From contig DITC01000045.1 of assembly GCA_002422685.1 (NCBI GenBank), forward strand, positions 1-41,014: a stretch of DNA of 41,014 nucleotides, read 5' to 3'. Position 1 is the first letter of the stretch; every line of letters starts with the position of its first letter. The position numbers were made by a program, and so were the translations under genes. The DNA comes from Thauera sp. UBA6194. Its GTDB lineage: Bacteria > Pseudomonadota > Gammaproteobacteria > Burkholderiales > Rhodocyclaceae. This document shows positions 31,527 through 38,516 of the stretch, in pieces. The notes under the pieces were generated by a model, which had not been told where the DNA came from, made no database searches, and saw nothing but the letters and a program-made list of their open reading frames with translations.

Positions 31527-31823
31527 ATGAAAGCGATTTCCTTGATTCGCCGTCGGGTCGTTCTTGCGCCGGATGCCTTTGCCGAGATCGCGGTGTGGCG
31601 GGTACCTGAGCCGGTGCCGCCTTCCGAACATCCGTTCAAGTACCGCCTGGCCTACGTGGTTGGCGGCGAGTGTGTCCTGCGTTACGACAACGAGCGCGGC
31701 AAGGGCGATCACCGACATTACGGCAACGAGGAGTCGGATTACGTCTTTTCCGATCCGGATCAACTCACCCGCGACTTCGGAGCGGACATTGCGAGGTGGA
31801 ACCATGAACACGGTCGTTCTTGA
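31527..31823 (+). CDS. tumE: TumE-family toxin
   Basis: This 98-aa protein matches the TumE toxin family (DUF6516). It begins MKAISLIRRRVVLAPDAFAE, then has IAVWRVPEPVPPSEHPFKYR, LAYVVGGECVLRYDNERGKG and DHRHYGNEE. The next gene encodes the cognate TumA-like antitoxin and overlaps by 20 bases. ATG 31527 fits the family start. ATG 31518 would add MSN. No ribosome-binding site is visible before either, and the promoter sits so close that the message may be leaderless. Confidence 0.87.
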   Translation: MKAISLIRRRVVLAPDAFAEIAVWRVPEPVPPSEHPFKYRLAYVVGGECVLRYDNERGKGDHRHYGNEESDYVFSDPDQLTRDFGADIARWNHEHGRS

Positions 31824-32151
31824 AGTACGCAGCCTGGCCGACGCCTTGGCGGACGCCGCGCACGCGATGAAAACCGGGCGCGGCGACGCCCAGGCGCGGA
31901 TCGCCTTCGCCTCGCCCGAGTTGCTCTGGAAGGTATTGAGCGCCAAGCGCTGGGAATTGCTGAAGGCGCTGTGTGCTGCAGGCCCGGTGTCGATCCGGGA
32001 GGCGGCGCGCCGGGTCGGGCGTGACGTCAAGGCGGTGCATGGCGACGTCATTGCCTTGCTCGATGCCGGCGTGCTGTCGCGAACTGAAGATGGCCGGATC
32101 GAGTTTCCGTTCGATGCGGTGAAGGTCGAGTTTCTGCTGCAGGCGGCCTGA
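31804..32151 (+). CDS. tumA: TumA-family HTH antitoxin
   Basis: This 115-aa antitoxin has a helical N-terminus (VRSLADALADAAHAMKTGRG) and a winged helix-turn-helix (WELLKALCAAGPVSIREAAR, RVGRDVKAVHGDVIALLDAG) ending in VKVEFLLQAA. The DNA-binding domain makes it the likely repressor that recognises the TGTTGTC repeats upstream of tumE. Toxin-first order with overlap is usual for this family. It appears intact. Confidence 0.88.
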   Translation: MNTVVLEVRSLADALADAAHAMKTGRGDAQARIAFASPELLWKVLSAKRWELLKALCAAGPVSIREAARRVGRDVKAVHGDVIALLDAGVLSRTEDGRIEFPFDAVKVEFLLQAA

Positions 32152-32163
32152 GGAGCAAACAGC

Positions 32164-33123
32164 ATGGGCGCACCCGGATTGATCGCAGCCTTCACTGCCG
32201 GCGCGGCCACGCTCGCGGGCGGGCGGGCGCTGGTGCATTGGGGGATCCGCAAGGGCCTGGCGGCGCCGCGGGTGGCGCATCACACCGACCCCGGCGCGCT
32301 CGGACTGGCGTTCGAGACCGTGCGCATCGGCACCGAGAACGGCAAGTCGCTGCATGCGTGGTTCATTCCCGCGCCGGGGCGCGCCGCTGTTGCCGATGCG
32401 GATGCGGCGACCGCCTCAGCTCGAAAGGAGGCGGACGTTTCGCACGCGCTCGCGCCGGCGGTGGTGGTGATGCACGGCTGGGGCGGCAACGCGGCGCTGA
32501 TGCTGCCGCTTGCGCGCCCGCTGCACGAGGCCGGCTACGCGACGCTGTTCGTCGATGCGCGCTGCCATGGCGCGAGCGACGACGACACGTTCGCCTCGCT
32601 GCCGCGCTTTGCCGAGGACACCGAGCACGCCTTCGCGTGGCTCTCCGCGCGCGAGGGTGTCGACCCGGCACGCATCGCACTGCTCGGCCATTCGGTCGGC
32701 GCCGGCGCGGTGCTGTTCGCGGCTTCGCGCACGCCGCAGGTGGCGGCGGTGGTCAGCGTGGCGGCGTTCTCGCACCCGGCGGCGATGATGCGGCGCTGGC
32801 TGGCGGCCAAGCACATCCCCGAGAAGCCGATCGGGCGCTACATCCTCGACTACGTGCAGAAGACCATCGGCTACCGCTTCGACGACATCGCCCCGGTCGC
32901 CACCATCGCGCGCATCCGCCGTCCGGTGCTGCTGGTGCACGGCGCGGACGACGAGGTGGTGCCGATCGACGAGGCCATGCAGATCTACGCCATGCGCGGC
33001 GACACCCCGGTCGAGCTGATGACGCTGTCCGGCGACCACGAATCCTTCGCCGACCTCGAGCACCACATGGGGCGGCTGGTGGCGTTCCTCGATCGAGAAA
33101 TCAATGGGGTCAGACTCGATTGA
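32164..33123 (+). CDS. Alpha/beta hydrolase with repeat-encoded C-terminus
   Basis: This 319-aa alpha/beta hydrolase has an N-terminal hydrophobic segment. Motifs are VVVMHGWGGNAAL (oxyanion), ALLGHSVGAGAVL (nucleophile Ser), VHGADDEVVP (acid) and SGDHESFADL (His). The substrate is unknown. Its final residues, INGVRLD, and the stop codon come from the long inverted repeat at 33100-33167, which suggests that the native end was replaced when the repeat arrived. The remainder fits family length. The gene follows tumA by 12 bases. Confidence 0.9.
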   Translation: MGAPGLIAAFTAGAATLAGGRALVHWGIRKGLAAPRVAHHTDPGALGLAFETVRIGTENGKSLHAWFIPAPGRAAVADADAATASARKEADVSHALAPAVVVMHGWGGNAALMLPLARPLHEAGYATLFVDARCHGASDDDTFASLPRFAEDTEHAFAWLSAREGVDPARIALLGHSVGAGAVLFAASRTPQVAAVVSVAAFSHPAAMMRRWLAAKHIPEKPIGRYILDYVQKTIGYRFDDIAPVATIARIRRPVLLVHGADDEVVPIDEAMQIYAMRGDTPVELMTLSGDHESFADLEHHMGRLVAFLDREINGVRLD

Positions 33124-33167
33124 TCCGCGATTGATCCGCCAAATCAATCGAGTCTGACCCCATTGAT
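33100..33167. repeat. Dispersed palindromic repeat, copy 1
   Basis: The 25-bp arms at 33100-33124 and 33143-33167 are perfectly complementary, with an 18-base spacer. Each contains GGGGTCAGACTCGATTGAT or its complement. The left arm overlaps the end of the hydrolase gene. The element may form a strong RNA hairpin after it. It matches the copy at 36402-36459. Confidence 0.92.
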
Positions 33168-33311
33168 CTTCGGGCGTCAGGCGTGGTGCGGCGTCTCCGT
33201 GCTGGTCGCGGGGCGCACTGGTTTGTAGAATCGGGGCTCCTTCCCATCGTCCGGGTCGCGCGCCGCGCGCATCTCGGCCGGAAAAACAAGCACACAACGG
33301 AGACGCTTCCC

Positions 33312-34343
33312 ATGCAGAAACGCCGCTTCACCGCCCTCATCGCCGGCCTCGCCGCCTCGGCCGCGCTCGGCTTCTCGATGCCGGCCACGGCCCAGCAGTA
33401 CAAGGACGAATACAAGCTCTCCACCGTGCTCGGCGAAGCCTTCCCGTGGGGCTGGGGTGCCAAGCGCTGGGCCGATCTGGTCGCCGAGAAGACCGAAGGC
33501 CGGATCAAGATCAAGGTTTATCCGGGTACTTCGCTGGTATCCGGCGACCAGACCAAGGAATTCACCGCGCTGCGCCAGGGCATCATCGACATGGCGGTGG
33601 GCTCGACCATCAACTGGTCGCCGCAGGTCAAGGAGCTCAACCTGTTCGCGCTGCCCTTCCTGATGCCTGACCACAAGGCGATCGACGCGCTGACGCAGGG
33701 CCGCGTCGGCACGAAGATGTTCGAGATCCTCGCCGAGCGCGACGTGGTGCCGCTGGCCTGGGGCGAGAACGGTTTCCGCGAGGTCTCCAACTCGAAGAAG
33801 CCGATCCGCACGCCCGACGACGTCAAGGGCATGAAGATGCGCGTGGTGGGCTCGCCGCTCTTCCTCGCCACCTTCAACGCGCTCGGCGCCAACCCCACGC
33901 AGATGAGCTGGGCCGACGCCCAGCCGGCGATGGCGACCGGCGCGGTCGACGGCCAGGAGAACCCGCTCGCCGTGTTCAACGCCGCCAAGCTGCACACCGT
34001 GGGGCAGAAGAACCTGACCCTGTGGGGCTACGTGGCCGACCCGCTGATCTTCGTGGTCAACAAGAACGTGTGGAATTCCTGGTCCGAAGCCGACCGCAAG
34101 GCGGTGCAGGAAGCCGCGCAGCAGGCCGCCACCGAGGAGATCGCTCGCGCCCGCGCCGGCATCTCGGCGGGTGACGACGCGCTGCTGAAGGAGATCGAGG
34201 CCAATGGCGTGGCCGTGGTGCGCCTGACCGACGCCGAGCGCGAGGCCTTCCGCACCGCCACCGCCGGCGTGTACAAGGAATGGGCCGAGAAGATCGGTGG
34301 CGATCTGGTCAAGCAGGCCGAGGAAGACATCGCCAAGCGCTGA
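33312..34343 (+). CDS. dctP: TRAP transporter substrate-binding protein DctP
   Basis: This 343-aa periplasmic solute-binding protein has a signal peptide (MQKRRFTALIAGLAASAALG, ending ATAQ). The DctP family pattern is present: YKLSTVLGEAFPWGWGAKRW, GTSLVSGDQTKEFTALRQG, MKMRVVGSPLFLATFNALGA (carboxylate-binding Arg region) and AVDGQENPLAVFNAAKLHTV. It delivers an organic acid-like ligand to the DctQM membrane complex. The ligand cannot be read from sequence. The start is clear. dctQ follows after a gap holding a pair of REP-like units. Confidence 0.95.
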   Translation: MQKRRFTALIAGLAASAALGFSMPATAQQYKDEYKLSTVLGEAFPWGWGAKRWADLVAEKTEGRIKIKVYPGTSLVSGDQTKEFTALRQGIIDMAVGSTINWSPQVKELNLFALPFLMPDHKAIDALTQGRVGTKMFEILAERDVVPLAWGENGFREVSNSKKPIRTPDDVKGMKMRVVGSPLFLATFNALGANPTQMSWADAQPAMATGAVDGQENPLAVFNAAKLHTVGQKNLTLWGYVADPLIFVVNKNVWNSWSEADRKAVQEAAQQAATEEIARARAGISAGDDALLKEIEANGVAVVRLTDAEREAFRTATAGVYKEWAEKIGGDLVKQAEEDIAKR

Positions 34344-34413
34344 CCCTGGACTGTGTCCGGCGCTGCCCTCGCGAGCGGTGCCGGGTGCTTTCTGTGGCCG
34401 ATGCAGGTTCGTT

Positions 34414-34484
34414 TTCGCGGGCAAGCCCGCTCCCACGGTGCCGCGTGCGCCGCTCAGCCGTGTGGGAGCGGGCTTGCCCGCGAA
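34414..34484. repeat. Inverted pair of REP-like units (BIME-like)
   Basis: Units at 34414-34436 and 34462-34484 are perfect inverse copies of 23 bases (GTGGGAGCGGGCTTGCCC core), 25 bases apart, between dctP and dctQ. They could stabilise the dctP transcript or attenuate dctQM. The sequence is the same as the unit inside the thioredoxin-like gene. Confidence 0.9.
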
Positions 34485-34538
34485 TGTTTTTAACCGTAAT
34501 CAGTTGACCCAATCCGCCAGGCGCAATTGCGCCCACGG

Positions 34539-35036
34539 ATGACGCGTTCCATGACCCCCGAAATCCCAGATCCCGCACCCGCCGAGCACCCGCACTACAC
34601 GATCGAGCAGATCCTCTCCGGCATCGTCATGGGTCTGATCGTGCTGATCACCTTCGGCAACGTGCTGGCGCGCTACTTCACCTCGCAGTCCTTCGCCGCG
34701 ACCGAGGAGTTCTCGATCTCGCTGCTGATCGTGCTGTCCTTTCTCGGCTCGTCGGCGGCGTTTGCCTTCGATCGCCACATCCGGGTCGATTTCTTCGTGC
34801 GCAAGCTGCCGCCGGCTCTGCAGGCCTTCGCCGACTGGCTGTCCTTCGCCGTCACCGCGAGCCTGTTCGCCTTCATCGCCTTCTACGCGGGATGGCTGAC
34901 CTGGGATCAGTACCGCTTCGAGGAGACGTCCCCGGCGCTCGGCGTGCCGCAGTGGTGGTACACGGTGTGGATGCCGGTGCTGGCGGTGGCGTTGGTGCTG
35001 CGCCTGGTGATCACACGTCTGCGGAGGCGCACATGA
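34539..35036 (+). CDS. dctQ: TRAP transporter small permease DctQ
   Basis: This protein of about 165 aa has four membrane helices (ILSGIVMGLIVLITFGNVLA, FSISLLIVLSFLGSSAAFAF, LSFAVTASLFAFIAFYAGWL and WMPVLAVALVLRLVITRL). It has the DctQ signature FDRHIRVDFFVRKLP. DctQ joins DctM in the inner membrane to form the sodium-driven TRAP carrier. Several starts are possible: TTG 34527, ATG 34539 and ATG 34551. No ribosome site clearly decides. The stop overlaps a 27-codon frame that leads to dctM. Confidence 0.92.
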   Translation: MTRSMTPEIPDPAPAEHPHYTIEQILSGIVMGLIVLITFGNVLARYFTSQSFAATEEFSISLLIVLSFLGSSAAFAFDRHIRVDFFVRKLPPALQAFADWLSFAVTASLFAFIAFYAGWLTWDQYRFEETSPALGVPQWWYTVWMPVLAVALVLRLVITRLRRRT

Positions 35037-35116
35037 GCGCTCGCGCACAGCAGCCCGAAGGCAAGCGCTCATCGCGCTCGAGAGGGGCGCTTGGCGACGG
35101 GAGGGCCGTCCAGTGA
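35033..35116 (+). CDS. 27-codon frame bridging dctQ and dctM
   Basis: An ATG at 35033 overlaps the dctQ stop (ATGA) and the frame runs 27 codons to a TGA at 35114 that overlaps the dctM GTG start (GTGA). The peptide (MSARAQQPEGKRSSRSRGAL and on) is basic, hydrophilic and has no known domain. It might pass ribosomes from dctQ to dctM rather than make a useful product. It could also be chance. Confidence 0.35.
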   Translation: MSARAQQPEGKRSSRSRGALGDGRAVQ

Positions 35117-36396
35117 CCGGCAGCGTTCTCATCGGCCTCTTCCTGCTCGCGCTGGTCGCGGGCATGCCGCTCGCCACTGGCCTTGGCGTGGCGAGCATCG
35201 CGGTGCTGGCGATGGCGGGCTTCGACCAGCTTGCAGTGCCGACCAACATCTACGCCGGCATCGCCAAGTATCCGCTGCTGGCGATCCCGATGTTCATCCT
35301 CGCCGGCATGATCTTCGAGCGCTCCGGGGTGGCGATCCGCCTGGTGCGCTTCGTCACCGCGATCGTCGGCGAATGGACCGGCTCGCTCGCGGTGGTGGCG
35401 GTGCTGGTGTCGATGCTGCTCGGCGGCATCTCGGGCTCCGGCCCGGCCGATGCGGCGGCGGTGGCGGCGGTGATGCTGCCGTCGATGATCGCGCGCGGCT
35501 ATCCGAAGGGCTTCTCGGCGGGCCTGATCGCCGCCTCGGGCTCGACCGCGATCGTCATCCCGCCCTCGGTGGCCTTCATCGTCTATAGCGTGATGGTGCC
35601 GGCGGCGACCGTGCCGGCGCTGTTCGCGGCGGGGGTTTTCCCGGGCATGATCGCCGCGCTCTGCCTGCTGGTGCCGGCGATCATCATCAGCCGCAAGTAC
35701 GGGTTCGGCCGCGACTACAGGGCCGCGCGCCCGCCGTTGGGCAAAACCTTCATCGACGCGATCTGGGGGTTGCTGGCGCCGGTGATCATCCTTGGCGGCC
35801 TGCGCACCGGCATCTTCACGCCTACCGAGGCGGCAGTGGTGGCGGTGGCCTACGGCATCTTCGTCGGCATGGTCATCTACCGCAGCATCAGCGTCAAAGG
35901 TCTGTTCCGCGTGCTGGTCGACGCGGGCGAGTTGTCGGCGGTGGTGCTGATGATCATCGGCATCGCCTCGGTGTTCGCTTGGGCGGGCAACACGCTCGGC
36001 ATCTTCGACGCCGCCGCCAAGGCGCTGGTCGGCCTGCATTCAAGCGAATGGCTGATGCTGCTGTCGATCAACCTGCTGCTGCTGGCCGCCGGGATGTTCC
36101 TCGACGCGATCTCGATCTTCCTGATCCTGCTGCCGCTGCTGGTGCCGATCGCGGTGGCGATGGGCTGGGACCTGGTGTGGTTCGGCGTGATGATGACGAT
36201 CAACCTCGCCATCGGCCAATTCACCCCGCCGATGGCGATCTCGCTGATGATCACCTCGCGCATCGCCGGCATCGGCATGGAGGAGACCTTCAAGTGGGTG
36301 ATCTGGCTGGTGCTGGCGATGGCCGCCGGGCTGGCGCTGATGATCGTGTTCCCGCAGATCGCGCTGTGGCTGCCGGGGAGGCTGGGTTACCTCTAA
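35113..36396 (+). CDS. dctM: TRAP transporter large permease DctM
   Basis: This 427-aa membrane protein has about twelve helices. DctM features include PTNIYAGIAKYPLLAIPMFI, LLGGISGSGPADAAAVAAVM, GFSAGLIAASGSTAIVIPPS and TEAAVVAVAYGIFVG. The tail holds NLAIGQFTPPMAISLMITSR. It is the transport-competent subunit that uses the sodium gradient. A GTG start at 35113 follows a GGGAGGG region. The gene is followed at 36402 by a long perfect palindrome that should act as a terminator. Confidence 0.95.
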   Translation: MTGSVLIGLFLLALVAGMPLATGLGVASIAVLAMAGFDQLAVPTNIYAGIAKYPLLAIPMFILAGMIFERSGVAIRLVRFVTAIVGEWTGSLAVVAVLVSMLLGGISGSGPADAAAVAAVMLPSMIARGYPKGFSAGLIAASGSTAIVIPPSVAFIVYSVMVPAATVPALFAAGVFPGMIAALCLLVPAIIISRKYGFGRDYRAARPPLGKTFIDAIWGLLAPVIILGGLRTGIFTPTEAAVVAVAYGIFVGMVIYRSISVKGLFRVLVDAGELSAVVLMIIGIASVFAWAGNTLGIFDAAAKALVGLHSSEWLMLLSINLLLLAAGMFLDAISIFLILLPLLVPIAVAMGWDLVWFGVMMTINLAIGQFTPPMAISLMITSRIAGIGMEETFKWVIWLVLAMAAGLALMIVFPQIALWLPGRLGYL

Positions 36397-36401
36397 GAAC
36401 C

Positions 36402-36459
36402 AAAATCAATGGGGTCAGACTCGATTGATCGATCAATCGAGTCTGACCCCATTGATTTT
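36402..36459. terminator. Perfect 58-base palindrome; dispersed repeat copy 2 and likely bidirectional terminator
   Basis: Arms 36402-36430 and 36431-36459 are exact inverse complements with no spacer. They carry the same GGGGTCAGACTCGATTGAT core as copy 1. The palindrome lies between convergent dctM and tetR and is flanked by T-runs on both strands, so it could end transcription from either side. Confidence 0.85.
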
Positions 36460-36489
36460 TCGGCGGCTGGTGCAGGGGGCGCAGGTGGT

Positions 36490-37116
36490 CTAGCCTGGCT
36501 GATCGAGCAGGTCGTTGATGGCGATCTGGATGCGCTGGGCGACGCGTGTGCGGTCGAGGCCCGGGTTGCGGATCGTGCGCAGCAACAAGCCTTCGAACAG
36601 GCTGGCGAGGACCTCGACCATCTCGCCGACCGCCGCGGGCGTGTCGTCGTGGCCGGTGCTGCGGCGGATCTCGCCGATCGTGATCGCGAGTTCGCGGCGG
36701 CAGGTGGCGTCGGCCTCGCGGACGATCTGCGCGATGTGCGGGTTGCGCGCTGCTTCGGCGACGATCTCGAGCTTGAGCGCGGCGCCCGCCTGGTCGAGCT
36801 GGTCGAAGACCCCCTCGGCGGCGCGTTCGATCAGCGCCGCACGCACGTTGCAGGCGGCGCGCAGCTCGGCGGTGAGTGTCAGCAGGCTCTCGAGGTCCTG
36901 CGCGACGATCGCGGCGATGATCGCTTCCTTGTTCTCGAAGTAGTGGTAGATGTGGCCGGGGCTCATACTGGCCGTCTTCGAGATCAGCGCGATGCTGGCG
37001 CCATGAAAGCCGTGCTCGCGAAAGCACTGCGCCGCGGCGTTGAGGATCTGCTGGCGGCGCGCGGCGGCGCGCGAGGCGTCGTGGTGGTGCTGGGGCGTCT
37101 GTTCCGTGGTCTGCAT
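36490..37116 (-). CDS. TetR/AcrR family transcriptional regulator
   Basis: This 208-aa repressor has the TetR N-terminal HTH: RQQILNAAAQCFREHGFHGA, SIALISKTASMSPGHIYHYF and ENKEAIIAAIVAQDLES. The C-terminal helical domain would bind an inducer. It is divergent from the RND efflux operon, the standard position for a local repressor such as AcrR or TtgR. Palindromes in the 195-base gap (37208-37239) are candidate operators. It converges on dctM. A longer minus-strand frame exists upstream but MQTTEQT at 37116 is the natural start. Confidence 0.94.
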   Translation of the reverse strand: MQTTEQTPQHHHDASRAAARRQQILNAAAQCFREHGFHGASIALISKTASMSPGHIYHYFENKEAIIAAIVAQDLESLLTLTAELRAACNVRAALIERAAEGVFDQLDQAGAALKLEIVAEAARNPHIAQIVREADATCRRELAITIGEIRRSTGHDDTPAAVGEMVEVLASLFEGLLLRTIRNPGLDRTRVAQRIQIAINDLLDQPG

Positions 37117-37207
37117 GTCTTGCTGGTGGCGTGCGGAGGCCTGTTGTGGAACGGCCGGCGCATCGGAAGGTCACTGAATTTCTTGCCATGCAACAAACCC
37201 TAACATA

Positions 37208-37239
37208 GAATGAGCGTTCGATCTAGAATAACCATTCTA
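37208..37239. promoter_or_regulatory. Candidate TetR operator of the efflux operon
   Basis: TAGAAT-AACC-ATTCTA is a perfect inverted repeat at 37224-37239. A GAATGAGCGTTC motif overlaps upstream at 37209-37220. Part of this is repeated at 37240 (ATGAGCG). It lies between the divergent tetR and efflux genes, where a TetR dimer would repress both. Confidence 0.55.
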
Positions 37240-37311
37240 ATGAGCGGGATGTCGGGCAGCGACCAACAGTTGCACGCCGATACCGCCGCTTATCGCGTTC
37301 ACGAGGCTCCA

Positions 37312-38505
37312 ATGAAGACCCCTTCCCGACCCCTGATCCGATCTGCAGTCGCGGTGGCCGCGAGTGCCCTGCTCCTTGCTGCCTGCACTGGCGGCAAGGA
37401 ACAGGGCGCCGCACCGGGTGCCGGGGCGCCGCCTCAGGCCCCCGCCGTTACCGTGATGACTGTCGCCACGGCTTCGGTGCCCATGGTGACCGAGCTGCCC
37501 GGGCGCACCACGCCGTACCTGATCGCCGAACTGCGCCCGCAGGTCACCGGCATCGTCACCGAGCGTGCCTTCAACGAGGGCAGCGAGGTCAAGGCCGGGC
37601 AGGTGCTGTACCGCATCGACCCGGCGCCTTACCAGGCTGCCTACGACAGCGCCAAGGCGGCGCTCGCACGTGCCGAGGCCAACGCCCAGGTGGCGCGCAT
37701 CAAGGCCGAGCGCCATGCCGGTCTGGTGAAGATCGAGGCGGTCAGCAAGCAGGCCAACGATGACGCCCAGGCCGCGCTCAAGCAGGCACAGGCCGAGGTC
37801 GCGGCCGCCAGGGCGGCGCTCGACAAGGCGAAGATCGACCTCGACTACACCCGCCTGAAGTCACCGATCGCCGGCCGCATCGGGCGCTCGGCGGTCACCG
37901 CCGGCGCGCTCGTGACCGCCAACCAGGCGCAGGCGCTCGCCACCGTGCAGCAGCTCGACCCGATCTACGTCGACCTCACCCAGTCCAGCGCAGACATGCT
38001 TCGCATGCGCAGCGAGATCGCCGCCGGCCGCCTGCAGGCGAGCACGAAGGGCGAGGTGCCGGTGAAGCTGATTCTCGAGGACGGCAGCGAGTACGCTGCC
38101 GAAGGCCGCCTGGCCTTGTCGGAGGTGACGGTGGACGAAGGCACCGGCAGCGTCACCCTGCGCGCGAAGTTCTCCAACGCCGACGGCGTACTGCTGCCCG
38201 GCATGTACGTGCGCGCCCGCCTGCCGCAGGGTACGCGCAGCGACGCGATCCTGGTGCCGCATAAGGCGCTCAGCCGCGATCCGCTCGGCAATGCGCTGGT
38301 GATGGCGGTCGACGCCGAGAGCAAGGTGGTCGCGCGGCCGGTGCAGGTCGCGCAGTCGCTCGGCGAGCACTGGGTGGTCACCGGCGGCGTGAAGGCCGGC
38401 GAGCGCATCATCGTCGAGGGGCTGCAGAAGGTCCGCCCGGGCGCCACCGTGAAGGCCGAGGAAGCGGGCGCCGCGCCCGCAGCCCCTGCCGCCGCGGCGC
38501 AGTGA
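37312..38505 (+). CDS. RND efflux periplasmic adaptor (AcrA/MexA family)
   Basis: This 397-aa membrane-fusion lipoprotein has a signal peptide with lipobox LLAAC (Cys at about 25). A lipoyl-like/barrel-sandwich region follows (RPQVTGIVTERAFNEGSEVK, AGQVLYRIDPAPYQAAYDSA), then an alpha-helical hairpin (residues about 105-175) and beta-barrel parts (DYTRLKSPIAGRIGRSAVTA, LLPGMYVRARLPQG). It bridges the inner-membrane pump and an outer-membrane channel. ATG 37312 is chosen since the lipoprotein signal begins there. The pump gene follows after 11 bases. No outer-membrane channel gene is in the window, though it may lie downstream. Confidence 0.95.
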   Translation: MKTPSRPLIRSAVAVAASALLLAACTGGKEQGAAPGAGAPPQAPAVTVMTVATASVPMVTELPGRTTPYLIAELRPQVTGIVTERAFNEGSEVKAGQVLYRIDPAPYQAAYDSAKAALARAEANAQVARIKAERHAGLVKIEAVSKQANDDAQAALKQAQAEVAAARAALDKAKIDLDYTRLKSPIAGRIGRSAVTAGALVTANQAQALATVQQLDPIYVDLTQSSADMLRMRSEIAAGRLQASTKGEVPVKLILEDGSEYAAEGRLALSEVTVDEGTGSVTLRAKFSNADGVLLPGMYVRARLPQGTRSDAILVPHKALSRDPLGNALVMAVDAESKVVARPVQVAQSLGEHWVVTGGVKAGERIIVEGLQKVRPGATVKAEEAGAAPAAPAAAAQ

Positions 38506-38516
38506 GGTAGCCGACC

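Noticed and set aside
30525..32252. A 575-codon minus-strand frame across the thioredoxin and TumE-TumA genes
   Set aside because: It has no recognisable domain and overlaps four well-supported plus-strand genes.
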